This document shows positions 13,301 to 25,275 of a DNA stretch of 64,000 nt, in pieces. The notes below the pieces were generated by a model. That model had not been told where the DNA came from, did not search any database, and saw only the letters and a list, made by a program, of their open reading frames with translations. Source of the stretch: Phytophthora hibernalis (taxonomy: Eukaryota > Oomycota > Peronosporomycetes > Peronosporales > Peronosporaceae); contig JAAKBF010000269.1 in the NCBI GenBank assembly GCA_012656075.1, positions 186,001 through 250,000 on the forward strand, written 5' to 3'. The first letter of the stretch is position 1; the number at the start of each line of letters is the position of its first letter. The position numbers and the translations under genes are program-made.

Positions 13301-15618
13301 CCCAAGACCAAGGAAGCGATCAAGTAATGGAGGAGAAAACCGAGTCCAGGGAGTTTTGTTCAGATACACTGGGCACATTGGAGGAATTGACGCTGCAATT
13401 GGAGCGCATGGTCCATCCGCGCCCTGTAGAACGAAACCCAACAGCAGAACGCGATGCTCATGCGGACGATGATGATCACGATGCCGCACCTGAGGACGGT
13501 CTGCCTCAGTGCCCGAAGACATTCTTGAATGTGGACACGCCGAGTACGAACAGGTAACTTGCTCGAATCAATCTTTTGTGGTGTTGTAATTCACAGAAAA
13601 CGTCGTTAGTTCGGCTTCCACGCAACAGCACAACAATTCGCCAAGTCAGGTCGGCGATGTTGGGCTTGCGCAGGGTTCCTGTCGGTCCCCTTTGCGATTC
13701 GCCCCAGCCGGGGTCCAGTTGTGTCTCTGCTCTCGCTGAGTACCAAGATCCAAAGTCTTCAGAGGCCCACCTGAGCGGGGTAGCCTCCGTTCTTTCCTCT
13801 GCTGTCATCGGTTAGAGAGCTTCTCGTCACTTCCGTTGCTGAACAGGCACGCTTCCGCCGTTTAGTACATTTCTTGTTCGTATCGATGGCCTTCTAATCT
13901 GCTATGTGCGTGCGCCTGGTAGCTTCCGTCTGCGTCGTGGCGTCTGCCGCCGTCTTCGCCGAAGAATGGTCTCGTGCAGATGTGACGAAGTCGGTGAAAC
14001 TTTCTCGCCCAAGTGTATAGCGGTAGGCCAGACTTAGTCCTGAAACTTAAGCCTCGGGGTGTAAACCCTGAATGCAGTTCCTTGAAACCGCAATTTAATC
14101 CATTTCGTAATATCAAATCATAAAGCGACGGTAGCTTTTGCTCACTCGACCTACATATGGTCAAATGAGAGAACACGCCGAGTGACTACAACTCGGCTAC
14201 GGCGAAGGGATCCCCATGGGGAGCAACTCGGCGGATTTGGTGAAATCGGAGAACTCGGCTGCGGCAGCAGCCATGCATGTGATAGAGAATGTTGAACGAA
14301 GCATCCAGTTTGATGAAGATACCCAAGACCAAGGAAGCGATCAAGTAATGGAGGAGAAAACCGAGTCCAGGGAGTTTTGTTCAGATACACTGGGCACATT
14401 GGAGGAATTGACGCTGCAATTGGAGCGCATGGTCCATCCGCGCCCTGTAGAACGAAACCCAACAGCAGAACGCGATGCTCATGCGGACGATGATGATCAC
14501 GATGCCGCACCTGAGGACGGTCTGCCTCAGTGCCCGAAGACATTCTTGAATGTGGACACGCCGAGTACGAACAGGTAACTTGCTCGAATCAATCTTTTGT
14601 GGTGTTGTAATTCACAGAAAACGTCGTTAGTTCGGCTTCCACGCAACAGCACAACAATTCGCCAAGTCAGGTCGGCGATGTTGGGCTTGCGCAGGGTTCC
14701 TGTCGGTCCCCTTTGCGATTCGCCCCAGCCGGGGTCCAGTTGTGTCTCTGCTCTCGCTGAGTACCAAGATCCAAAGTCTTCAGAGGCCCACCTGAGCGGG
14801 GTAGCCTCCGTTCTTTCCTCTGCTGTCATCGGTTAGAGAGCTTCTCGTCACTTCCGTTGCTGAACAGGCACGCTTCCGCCGTTTAGTACATTTCTTGTTC
14901 GTATCGATGGCCTTCTAATCTGCTATGTGCGTGCGCCTGGTAGCTTCCGTCTGCGTCGTGGCGTCTGCCGCCGTCTTCGCCGAAGAATGGTCTCGTGCAG
15001 ATGTGACGAAGTCGGTGAAACTTTCTCGCCCAAGTGTATAGCGGTAGGCCAGACTTAGTCCTGAAACTTAAGCCTCGGGGTGTAAACCCTGAATGCAGTT
15101 CCTTGAAACCGCAATTTAATCCATTTCGTAATATCAAATCATAAAGCGACGGTAGCTTTTGCTCACTCGACCTACATATGGTCAAATGAGAGAACACGCC
15201 GAGTGACTACAACTCGGCTACGGCGAAGGGATCCCCATGGGGAGCAACTCGGCGGATTTGGTGAAATCGGAGAACTCGGCTGCGGCAGCAGCCATGCATG
15301 TGATAGAGAATGTTGAACGAAGCATCCAGTTTGATGAAGATACCCAAGACCAAGGAAGCGATCAAGTAATGGAGGAGAAAACCGAGTCCAGGGAGTTTTG
15401 TTCAGATACACTGGGCACATTGGAGGAATTGACGCTGCAATTGGAGCGCATGGTCCATCCGCGCCCTGTAGAACGAAACCCAACAGCAGAACGCGATGCT
15501 CATGCGGACGATGATGATCACGATGCCGCACCTGAGGACGGTCTGCCTCAGTGCCCGAAGACATTCTTGAATGTGGACACGCCGAGTACGAACAGGTAAC
15601 TTGCTCGAATCAATCTTT

Positions 15619-16536
15619 TGTGGTGTTGTAATTCACAGAAAACGTCGTTAGTTCGGCTTCCACGCAATAGCACAACAATTCGCCAAGTCAGGTCGGCGAT
15701 GTTGGGCTTGCGCAGGGTTCCTGTCGGTCCCCTTGCGATTCGCCCCAGCCGGGGTCCAGTTGTGTCTCTGCTCTCGCTGAGTACTAAGATCCAAAGTCTT
15801 CAGAGGCCCACCTGAGCGGTGTAGCCTCCGTTCTTTCCTCTGCTGTCATCGGTTAGAGAGCTTCTCGTCACTTCCGTTGCTGAACAGGCACGTTTCCGCC
15901 GTTTAGCACATTTCTTGTTCGTATCGATGGCCTTCTAATCTGCTATGTGCGTGCGCCTGGTAGCTTCCGTCTGCGTCGTTGCGTCTGCCGCCGTCTTCGC
16001 CGAAGAATGGTCTCGTGCAGAGCTTCTTAGCCCGCTGCCGTATTTGCTATCCTCGCGCATTCCTGTTGGGAGCGTCACGGAGCCTGGACCAACTTCTGTT
16101 GAAACGGTTCGGTGTCAGTGGACGCTTGCGAGCTCGTCGATGGACTTCCACCACGTTGTTCAACGCGGCGAAATCACCAAGTTATCTAGACTCACTGTCG
16201 TCGACCGTGAGTCGGCCCCATTCCCCGTCGGAGATCTCCACAGATTCTAGTCGGGATGGAGCTTTGGCCAACCCCAATCACAGAGCTGATCTGCGTTGCT
16301 GTCCCGCCTTCGCCAATCGGGTCGTAAATAGCATTGTTTAGCAGATTTTCGACGAGGATTCGCTTGTCTCGGGTGGTTCTTTTGCTGAGCATCTCCTTCA
16401 TCCTACCTTTATTCTAGGTTTGACCAGTTGCAGTTTTCGATGGGTCTTGGTGTTTCGTTCTGATTTCTTGATAATCAGCTCTAATCCATTTCGTAATATC
16501 AAATTATAAACGACGGTAGCTTTTGCACACTCGACA
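15619..16536 (-). repeat. 3' LTR of Gypsy-1
   Basis: This 918-bp stretch begins TGTGGTGTTGTAATTC and ends CACTCGACA on the plus strand, so it has the TG...CA ends of an LTR. The same outer end appears beside the primer-binding site at 24916. It abuts the last array ORF on the left and the integrase/chromodomain coding remnants on the right. This fits the 3' LTR of an element read on the minus strand. Its first 400 bp match the array monomer closely; bases 16021-16477 are absent from the array. Confidence 0.7.
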
Positions 16537-16586
16537 TACGTGCTTGGCTTTACAGGTCGATGGTTCGCTGTCGTATGCAATAACGT

Positions 16587-18129
16587 TTAGCAAGCGTCTG
16601 CAACTTGAACCATTTGCAGACGGTTTTCACGTTTCTTTTGTTGAAGGTAATCAAAGAAGACCTCCACATGATAAATTCGACAAGGGTTCCCATCATAGTA
16701 GACCCATTTCACCACGAATCGACGCTGAGCTCGACCAGCGCTCGTCGAGAGTGGTATATCGTCCTTGACTATGGCTTCCACTTCGTATCGCACAGTTCAT
16801 TCGTCAGGTTGCCAAATGTCTTCCGGCAGTATCTCCTAATCGAAATCCAATCGAACGGTGTCGCAGAGTCCATGGACCTTCTTTAGCCGAGACACATGGA
16901 CAACTGGGTAGAATCGGTAGCCACGCTTACCCAGCAGCTCTAACTCGTATTCTAAACTCCTCGATTTTTTGTTTGATCCGGAAGGACCCCTGCCATCAAT
17001 GAGAGAGTTTCTTCTTCAGTCCAAGTTTAACTCGTTCCATGAACAGCCATACTTGACCGCCTTCCTTGAATAGCGACGGTTTGGGATCGGCGAGTTCTGA
17101 AATTGAATTTGGCTCTGTTGTCTCATCGTTCGATGGGGAAATCCTGTTCCTCAGGGATTCGCTCTTGTTACTCGGTGTATCCGAAACGGATTTCTGCTCG
17201 GTTCGACTTAGCGACTCATTGTGTTCCTACGCTCACCTAGCTTTCTCCTTCAGTTGGTTCTCATAGGTCAGATTGAGTGCGATTTATCGCTGACGACTGG
17301 CCTCCTGCGCCATTCGATGGCTTTTCCGAGGTCGTTTTCTTCGCTGAGTCTTAGAGGCTCGACGGATGGAAGAAGTCATCGATTTGAGCATTGACTGGTC
17401 ATTCCAGCCATGTACCAAGTAAAACGGTGTTTCTCACGGCGTCGAATCTCTGGAGTTTTTGATAGCATAGACGAGTTTCTCAGCGATATCATTACAGTCG
17501 GCCTGTAGCGGGTCTACGGCGTAGAATGGCACCGTCCGGAGCATTGTCTTAACACTGCGCTCCTGCCGCCCGTTCGCTTGGGGTCGGTAACTCAGCGTAA
17601 CTCGCGACCTTGACTGCATTATCTCGTTGAATGTCTGGAAGACTTCGCTTATAAATCGTGGGTCTCGGTCGTGTCGAATCAGCGACGGCGCATCGAATCG
17701 GCGGAATATGCACTCTTCGAATGATTTTGCAACCTCGAATACCCCTTTCGGCTCCCGCTGGAGTCCTCCTCAGTGGCTTACCAATCCAGAAGTGAGAAAT
17801 CTTTAGCTGTGGCTATCCTGGTACGTATTGAGCTGACTACACCTTCTAGAACTCTCCATATTCTGTAGGATAGGCTACTACTCTGGCGTTGTACCACACA
17901 CCGTACGTGTACTTCCAACAGTGTTCTCTCGCTGAGCCTTCAGCAGTGGTATAACGAAATCCATTGATATAAATATAATCTGGAACGGACGGTCAGACAC
18001 TACGTTTCCCGGCGAGTATCCTCTGAGTTGAGTCTTGCTCTTGCTGGTATTGCAGTCTTTACATGCTTGACGACGTCGGAGTACAACCGGATCCAATAGT
18101 AGTCTGCTTCCACTCTGTGGTAGGTTCAA
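16587..18129 (-). pseudogene. Gypsy-1 integrase and C-terminal chromodomain (broken)
   Basis: At 17878-18129 the zinc-binding end and start of the catalytic core are visible (ACKDCNTSKSKTQLRGYSPG, then SMDFVIPL with the first catalytic Asp). At 17434-17619 the region with the catalytic Glu reads SYRPQANGRQERSVKT. At 16620-16793 a chromodomain-like segment reads RYEVEAIVKDDIPLSTSAG, then FVVKWVYYDG. In chromoviruses such a domain is thought to steer integration to modified chromatin. Frames change between these blocks and much of the core around the second Asp is not readable as one ORF. Confidence 0.75.
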
Positions 18130-18551
18130 ACGATGCCTTGGCGTCCTCCTTCGATGGAGTTGTGACAGTTCGCCAGGATCTCGTCGATGAGTGTGGTTGG
18201 GACTACCAGTCTCAGTTTCGTGTCGTCTTCGCTGGGTTCTTCGCGTTCTTGTCGACGACTTAAGAAGTACAGTATCTGCCCTCGCTGAGTACGAAGTGGT
18301 CGGCTATTTTGCCAGCTTCACCCGTATATCGTCGAGTAAGCCCAACGAATTCGCCGCGCAGGTACTTCTTCTGGTCTGACCACCTACGCTCCTCGTCTGG
18401 AGACGTTGATATCCGGCTTCGTCGCTCTGTCTAAACGACTATTGGATCAATGACTTGAGCACTTGAGGTGTCTGTCATTAAGGACTGGCGTGACCTTGTT
18501 CACTCACTCGCTGAGCTTTTGCAGGATCGCACTCTGCTTCGAATTTGTCGC

Positions 18552-19240
18552 TCAAGCTATCATCGTCAACAAAACCCGGCGAGTCTTCTTTCCTGAACGC
18601 GTCTTCTCCTCCTGTTCTCTCTCTGGGTCGTTGACTTCTTCGTCGGTGAATCGGACTCTGCGAGTGTGTCGGGCTTGGCTTCGTGTGGTCGCAGATAGTT
18701 TTTGAGTTTCCTCCGCTTCTTTCGCCAAGTCTTCATCAACATATAGTTCCTCTTGGATCCGGTTCAGCGCCTTCAGCTCCGCCTTGCGGTCTCCACTGAG
18801 TACCACTCGTCCTGCTTTAGCTGCCAAGGTCTCTGTGGCTAGGATGTCCGCTGCAAAGTTATAGCACCGAACAACTTGCAGATAGCGCACATAGTTGAGT
18901 CGATCGACGAGTCCTTGTGGCGTGCTAACTCAACTTGGAACGTCTCTTTCATACATGCCATCACCCACATAGATTGCTGGATTGCAAGCCTGGAGTTGCC
19001 AACAATAATCAGATCAGTCACCCCTCGGTCAAACGCCTCGAGGACACCGTTATTCATTCTAGTCTACGCGGCGATATTGATCGTGGTCGACAAAAGTTGA
19101 GCACTCGCAGCGATCACAATATCCCAATTTGATAGACGCCACAAAATCCACGAGCAACTCCATAGCCGCCGTACTTCTCCAGTTTTACTGACCCATCGAA
19201 AGATAGGACATGCCCCTCAAATTGGCGTAGCACATGCGCG
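18552..19240 (-). pseudogene. Gypsy-1 second RNase-H-like domain (broken)
   Basis: The segment contains MNNGVLEAFDRGVTDLIIVG followed by NSRLAIQQSMWVMACMKE, then a linker with ATETLAAKAGRVVLSGDR and an acidic tail. The same arrangement occurs in the sister fragment at 26399-26994, where GYVLSFDGSAKTEKYGGYGS and IVIAASAHL precede it. This is the extra (gag-pol-linked) RNase H fold seen in some Gypsy lineages. In the readable frame the usual GDSRLA reads GNSRLA, so an acidic residue is lost. Confidence 0.65.
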
Positions 19241-19436
19241 TACAACAACTCGGGGTCCATTGGAATACACCCTTCACTCTAATTAGTCGTGCTTCGAATA
19301 TAGTCATGAAAGTGTATCTTTTCGTGACACAGCTCCCAACAATATTTTCCAGATGAGCTGAAATTTGCACAAAGACACCGGATTTCGACAGATCTCGCGA
19401 GGATGAATCCAGTCGTGTCATCAGGGCTGCACAACT

Positions 19437-21146
19437 CTAAATATTAAAGCCAATAGCATTCGAGGAACGTTTACATTTCTGCAGCAAAATTCGTAAACCA
19501 TAATTAGTCATGGCACGACAAATTAGAGTAAAGGGTGTGCTCGCTGAGTGCTCGGACGGTGGTGCAATATGCACCATCGATTCATCGAGCCCAATGTGTA
19601 GTGTAATCGAGGCTTGTAAGAGCCGATTGAAATCGACGTCCCGCTCACGTACGCGCCTGATCTTCAAATGATACGGCGAAAGCAGCTGACTGGCCCACCG
19701 TACACCGTTTTTGACGTAAATACCCACGCCAACGTCGAGAATCGTGGGCAGACACGGATGGTCTTGCTAGCGATCTGCGTGCAGCATATCTTCATTACTT
19801 GTAACAATGCGAGCGCTTCTCGTTCGGCTGGTTGATAGTTCACCTCGTTGTCTTTCAACACATCCACAAAACCTGACCGGATGAAATTTCCCTTCATGTA
19901 TCTGCATCAGGAACTACTCAGTACCCAGTCGGTGGCAAAAACCGTTACATGAACATCCTTCGTCGAGTCGAAATGCCGTAGAATTGGCGCTTCGGTTACC
20001 TTCAGCTTGAGATCAGAGAAAGAGGCTCTGGCGGTCAATAGGTTGCTTTCGTCGGTGAAATCATCTCCCTTGAGCTGATATAAGATTGCCCCATACAACG
20101 CCAAGTTCTGAATGAATTGGCTTTAGTAATTCAGCGCTTCGAGGACTGCCTGCATGCCTTTCTTCGTCTTTGGGAGCGGTAGATCGGCGATTGCTGATAA
20201 TTGCTTCGGATCAGCTGCTATTCCGTCAGCCGCCACCTTGTGGGACAAGAAATCAACCTTTTGCTGTACGAAGATGCTCTATGTGAAGTTCACGCTGATC
20301 CTGCACTGAGAGAATCTAGTTAATAATCGGTCAAGAGTACCAAGACACTCGTCCAAAGTCGTTCCATCAAAGCAAAATGTCATCAACAAACGACCTTCGG
20401 CCTGAAACGGGAACAAGATTGGACTCGTCGGGCTCGTCGGTTCTAACGATGACGTTTTCAGAACTGTCGATAAGCTCCTGCAGTGGGTCAGACTCGTCAA
20501 GTGCGCGGTAATCCTCATGAAACTTTGTTCCGATGCTCAGCGAGTCACATTGCTTCGCCATGAGGGATGGTCGCCGCGTTTGCTGAGCTGCTGGTGCAGC
20601 TTCTTTAAGCGGCATCGTCTCGGCGAATGCAGACTAACCACCTTCGGTTGCACGTATACCCAGAGAGCATTATCGATCAGTCTCTGATAAATCATCGGCG
20701 CGTTCTTGAATCCAAACGACATGAGCAACTACTCAAAGTGACCAAGAGCGCATACAATCACGGAGATTTCTTGAGCTCGCCGAGTTATCATGACTGCCCA
20801 AAATTCGCGTCGCAAGAGCAGAATCAGAGGTAGCTCTCCAACTTGGTGAGCAGATCATCAACAAGTGGCATGACGTATTCCATACACACTGTAATAGCGT
20901 TCACCAACTTATAGTCGATGCATAGTCTGATGTCGATCCCGTTCATTTCATAACTATCACAATGGGCGAGGCCCATGGACGCTTCGAGAAAGACACCAGT
21001 CGAGCTTTCAACAGCGCCTTCAACAACTCGTACAGCTTACTCCGATTCTTCAATGGTACTCGACGGCTCAGTTCATGCCCTTGAACGTCGATGTCGCAGA
21101 CTACTCCATAAGCTGGCGGAGGCAGTGCATTTCCGCTCGAAATCAT
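19437..21146 (-). pseudogene. Gypsy-1 reverse transcriptase and RNase H (broken)
   Basis: RT blocks in order on the minus strand are: HELSRRVPLKNRSKLYELLK with RPWASPIVIVMK (20943-21146), FGFKNAPMIYQRLIDNALW (20537-20728), the catalytic YVDD-type box as SFVDDILL near 20370, and DECLGTLDRLLTRFSQCRIS (20279-20400). RNase H blocks follow: APILRHFDSTKDVHV (19907-20104) and NYQPAEREALALLQVMK (19664-19897), then SPYHLKIRRVRERDVDF. The catalytic Asp pair is kept, but the blocks are spread over three frames. Confidence 0.8.
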
Positions 21147-22182
21147 AATGTGTTCATGCCCTTTAGAGTGTCGTCGAGTTTCCGACGATGTCTTGCGAGG
21201 TTATCACGTTATTACCGCCATAATCGGGGTCGGTCGCTAGGGATTCGGGTAAGTAGGAATGCCAACCCGTGAGAGTAATCCGTGAGGCTTTCATCGCTCG
21301 ACGGGTGGTCAAACTCGACGGGTCCCGACCCTTCTTCAAGAACGTCCTCGATATGTACGTTTCGATCTCATCCATCGCACTGAGAAACCGCAACCGAAGA
21401 TCTTCGGCAGGGTCTGAACTCATAGGAGTGTCGGAGACATCCAATTGGCTACATTCGGCGAGACCACGTTTGTGCTGTCCGTCGGTTGTGCTGACGACGT
21501 CTGCATTGGCAAGGATAGGTTGGCGAATCGGTCCCAGTCGCACAGCTTCCGTGGAAAATTCCAGCCGTCCTGACACTCGATGGGCTGCCTTTCCGTGTTC
21601 TACGTCGTCGAATGGCTTCATGGCCGGGCCATTACTCGACAAACCCGGTGGGTCACCCTCGCCTGGGTCCCATTGGTCACCCTCTGATGACCCCATCTTC
21701 TGGTGTTCGTCTCTATGGATAGCGGCAATCGCCGAGTATTTGCATCCAGTGATGGCTCCGCACCTGCTTCGCAATCGCATTCGGTTGCCAGAAGTGGGTA
21801 GTCCAGCATCGGATTCGTCGATGTCTGGTTGCTATCACCTTCCAAGGTCATTGGTATTGTCTTCGCCGGGTTAGCCTTTGTCTCACCAATCGACGACTCA
21901 CTCTCATGACTACCCGACTCAGATCCCACTTCACTCGCTGAGTCGTAGATTCCATCGAAGCTGACAGCAAACGCCGCCACTTCCTGCTGCTCTTGTGTTT
22001 CCCCATGTTCACTACAATTGGGTCGTGGCTGAATCGCCGTCGACGTCTTGTAATCAGGTCGTTCAACAGCAGGAGGCTGTTGGCTCAGCCATTCAATGTA
22101 CAACCGTTACTCTTTTCGGAGCAGTCGGTTGTCTAATGTCCTTCGTAAAAAAGCACTTGTCAGTCACGGTATTTCGCTGAGT

Positions 22183-22760
22183 TCAGCCGTACATATCCTT
22201 CATGTCTCGGCAAAATGCCGTGGGCATCCACAAGACTACCGGAAAGTGAGCAGGGCACCACGTCAGTCTAGTCGTGATATCCGTCAGCAGCACTCGTACT
22301 GCACGCCCAGACGGGTGATATTCGACCGTCGGGATCAGTTGTCGCAGCCATAGTTCGTGAGTTGAGTCGCTTGGTTGTTTACGGCGCAACTTGAATTGAG
22401 CGATTTCTCTACTCATAATATCCAGCGTGTCTCGTTGATCTCCGATCACTTAACGTCCGTACTTGGTTTCGTCGAGATCCCTTGACGACTTACCACAACT
22501 TCATCAGGCAATTTAGAAATCGAATTGTAGAGGCCAAACCTAATACCTGCTGGTATCATGAAGTCGGTGCCTAGAATCAAATCGACTCCGGTATGACGAG
22601 GCATGATCCATACCTCGAATTCATACACCACATTAGACTTAGCGATTCCTTGGACGTCAATTTTCTTCTCCTCGCTTTAGTCGCAGCTTCCTAGCAAATG
22701 CCTCGGTCACCGCCGATACATTTGCCCCAGTGTTCAACACAATCTTCGTCCGTCCATCAG
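22183..22760 (-). pseudogene. Gypsy-1 aspartic protease (broken, active-site Asp changed)
   Basis: Minus-strand reading gives KIVLNTGANVSAVTEAFARK around 22680-22745, where retroviral-type aspartic proteases have D-T/S-G. Here the catalytic Asp codon reads Asn (LNTGAN, 22720-22737). Downstream VDLILGTDFMIPAGIRFGLY (22446-22631) is the typical flap and C-terminal loop of Gypsy proteases, then VLLTDITTRLTWCPAHFP. A frame break and stop separate the parts. Confidence 0.65.
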
Positions 22761-23104
22761 TCACAGCTCCCATTACCAGAGCTCGCATCCGCACTCAGCG
22801 ATCAAACTTCCTTGATGATCACCATCCCAGTCTCTCACCAGGGCGCAGTTTCGATCTCTTGAATTAACCAATCGAGATCATTGATTTCTGAGTTCCATCC
22901 ATACTACCAATCGTTCGGTCGACGTCTTCATTCGACTCGCCGAGTCCATCACTCTTATCCATCTCCATTCGTCCATTCTCTTCATCACTCACCCCACTCG
23001 TCGGGCCGTTCCGCTCACTCAACGAAAGCGAACACATAGTTCGCTTCCAGTCCTGGTTCAGCTCACTGTGACAGCCCTGTTTTGTCCAACCTAGTCATGG
23101 TTGG

Positions 23105-24460
23105 CTAGCCATGGCTCGACGAGTAGATTCCCTGAAGATCCTCCGAAACCTTGGATTTGTCGACTGATGTCTTGACAAACTTGGCGAGTTTTGCGAAGCG
23201 CTGGAACAGCTCAAACTGACCGACATCATGCACCTGCTTGCAGAACTTGCAGCTTCTATTACAGAAGTGCGCATTATGGCCTGGTGCTGCAGAAGCTCCG
23301 TATGGACCGTAAGTTTTGCGCTCTCGAGAACCGTCTCCTCCAGTGGCTGATACTTTGTGATTCGACGAGCTCTGACGAGACCGGTTAGGGTCTCCGGCGG
23401 TGTTACCAGCGTCAATGTAGTCCGAATCTTCGTCGGACTCGTTATCGCTAAGTAGTTCTTGGTCGCTTTCTCCATTCAACGAGTCATACAGGTCAGTTTT
23501 TCGAGCGCGGCCCAGAGATCGTCTTCGGATACATCGCAAAGCGTGACACGACGTTTGATGTCTTCCTCCTGGCGGTTTCGACGCTCGTCTTTTCGTTTCT
23601 GATATTCAGATCGGTGGCTTGTGTCACTTTTTATTTTGCCTCGCTTGGCGTCCTTGATGCGGCTTGTAATAAGGTGGTCGCGCTGTTTCTTCTGCATATC
23701 ACTGAGTAGTCGCTGGTTATTCACGTTCTCGAGCATCAGGATATCGCTGAGACGTTGCGGGTACAGAACGTCCATGCTGTCGTCAGCACCACAGTTGAGC
23801 AGGACGTGCTCCACGTGGTCGGTCGCATCGGTGCCTCCCTTTTCGTACTGAATCTGTGACGTCTGGGTATATCCATTTTGTCGCAGCAAGAAGTCGCAGA
23901 CATGTTTATTTTTCCAGCGTCTCGCCGAGTAGTAGCGAGATCTGGCTGACCGGTCGAATTACGAACAGTAGTAATTCAGGAAAGTTTTGCTGAGAAGTCT
24001 CAACTTTAGCTTGGTCTTCTTTGGCAGTTGGCGATACCATCCCTTAGCGGTTTTACTGAGACTAAGCGATAATGGCTCACACCACTCATCCTGCCGCTTG
24101 CACATGCCCTTCATAATATATGAAGCGTTTGATCCACTGCAGAGCGTCGTCAGAGCGGTAGCGCTTGCCGTCGAGCATCGTAATCTTCTAGAGTGGTGCA
24201 TGAGTCCGGGTTTCCAGCACTTGACCGCGGTCGCTCTCGGCTCCATCAAAAAGTGAGTTGGCGAATATGATCATGCGGCGACTCGTTGAATTCACGACGG
24301 CCAGGATAGTTCTCATCATCGCCGAGCTGGCCGCCTCCCTTGAAGCCGCTAGTGCTGAGTCAGAACGTACTAAACGCAGAGCCTCTGCCGCCTCTTCCGC
24401 AGTTAGGAATTCCGCCATTGGACGCCGAGTTGGCTGTCCGCCAGCTTCCGGGGACTTCAT
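23105..24460 (-). pseudogene. Gypsy-1 gag (broken)
   Basis: The gag frame is split in four. At 24188-24460 is an Ala/Glu-rich N-terminus (EEAAEALRLVRSDSALAASR). At 23959-24249 is the core with CKRQDEWCEPLSLSLSKTAK and GWYRQLPKKTK, which matches the retrotransposon gag domain. At 23476-23889 is a Lys/Arg-rich segment. At 23105-23539 is an acidic SDNESDEDSDYIDAGN stretch and a zinc-knuckle-like CKFCKQVHDVGQF in which the last Cys of CCHC is Phe. The same gag is seen at 37046-38070. Confidence 0.75.
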
Positions 24461-24489
24461 GTGCCAGTCGGCGAAATACGGCGTGCCTT

Positions 24490-24894
24490 AAGCTCGACGG
24501 AACACCCCACGCTTAGTTTCGGGCGTTTTCGGTAACGGGACTTTCAGGAAAGACGTACGGCTCGGTGACGTAGGAGGTACTTTCGCCTCATCGATTTCAT
24601 CAGCTCGGCGTGCCTTCGGCATTTACCCTTTCGGTCCGCCTTCCATTTAAAACGAGTCTTTCAGCTTGCACTTCCATCTTATCAGTTAAACTTGAACTGT
24701 GCGCACGCTCCAAGCCGTCAGCGTCGGTATCGATGGCTTATGGCCGTACCGGTAACCCATTGCTCGGAGTAATAGCACCATGTTTTCGACGAGTGGATCC
24801 ATCGTCTATGTATTGACGGGCTGGCCCATTTCTTTGCCGAGTTGTGTCTTAACTTGGTTGTACTTGGAACTTACGAAACAAAGCACCTCCCTGA
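24490..24894 (-). other. Gypsy-1 leader between primer site and gag
   Basis: About 400 bp between the primer-binding site and the recognisable gag start. No domain was recognised. This is where the untranslated leader and extreme N-terminus of gag should lie. Confidence 0.4.
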
Positions 24895-24913
24895 ATCCCG
24901 GGTCGCGGCACCA
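24895..24913 (-). promoter_or_regulatory. Primer-binding site of Gypsy-1
   Basis: On the minus strand the sequence TGGTGCCGCGACCCGGGAT starts two bases after the LTR end. TGG followed by a GC-rich match to a tRNA 3' end (ending ...GGCACCA) is the usual form of a retrotransposon minus-strand primer site. Which tRNA is used cannot be decided here. Confidence 0.7.
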
Positions 24914-24915
24914 GT

Positions 24916-25140
24916 TGTGGTGTTGTAATTCACAGAAAACATCGTAGTTCGGCTTCTACGCAACATCATAACAATTAGCCGAGTCAGGTCGGCGATGTTG
25001 GGCTTGCACAGGGTTCCTGTCTGTTCCCTTTCCGGTTCGCCACAGCTGGGGTCCAGTTGTGTTTCTGCTCTCTCTGCGTACCAAGTTCCAAACTCTCCAG
25101 AGGATCGCCTGAGGGGCAGCCTCCGTTCTTAACCCTGCAT
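24916..25140 (-). repeat. 5' LTR remnant of Gypsy-1
   Basis: Starting TGTGGTGTTGTAATTCACAG, this matches the first 225 bp of the 3' LTR at 15619 with scattered differences (for example ATCGTAGTTC for GTCGTTAGTTC). The match fades after CAGCCTCCGTTCTT, where a different repeat begins, so the 5' LTR is truncated. The divergence between the two LTR ends indicates an old insertion. Confidence 0.7.
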
Positions 25141-25275
25141 CCCCACCAAAGGATAAACGACGGCGGGTGAGCGCTTTTACAGGTCACCGCGCGCAGATTA
25201 CACCCATCTAGTAGATTACGAGTCCTGTGTTGTGCTGACCCACCGGCTCGTCGAGTCGACGAGACTTGTCTTCGC

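Larger units (their letters stand above)
1..16020. repeat. LTR-derived satellite array, 1021-bp monomer
   Basis: The same 1021-bp block recurs head to tail from the window edge to about 16020 (about 15.7 copies); base 1 matches base 1022, 2043 and so on. Copies are almost identical. The first two carry T at 495 and 1516 (within GAGGCTCACC) where later copies carry C, and one copy has lost a G near 12757. The last copy differs at many more sites and has lost a T near 15732. Each monomer joins a plus-strand 120-codon ORF to a segment beginning TGTGGTGTTGTAATTCAC, which is the outer end of the Gypsy-1 LTR (compare 15619 and 24916). After that comes a 114-bp block foreign to that LTR (710-823), then the opposite LTR end. 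The array is therefore a satellite built from a solo or rearranged LTR plus flanking DNA. A collapsed or expanded assembly is possible, because identical units this long are hard to place. Confidence 0.95.
15619..25140 (-). mobile_element. Gypsy-1: degraded Ty3/Gypsy retrotransposon with chromodomain
   Basis: On the minus strand the order is LTR remnant, primer-binding site, gag, protease, reverse transcriptase, RNase H, a second RNase-H-like domain, integrase, chromodomain, 3' LTR. The order and the chromodomain-type C-terminus fit a Ty3/Gypsy element of chromovirus type. All coding regions carry frame breaks and stops, so this is not an active copy. Related fragments lie at 26090-27572 and 37046-38070. 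The body is dotted with a near-palindromic word of the form ACTCGGCGAGT. Confidence 0.8.

Noticed and set aside
590..15564. Repeated minus-strand ORFs of 100-130 codons in every monomer
   Set aside because: They overlap the plus-strand ORF or the LTR-derived part, show no motif or sensible composition, and recur only because the DNA is repeated.
1..16020. CRISPR array
   Set aside because: The repeat unit is 1021 bp and identical throughout, with no short repeat/unique spacer structure, and the genome is eukaryotic.
1..16020. Ribosomal DNA repeat
   Set aside because: The unit is far too short, and no rRNA-like sequence was seen. LTR ends and ORFs explain it.
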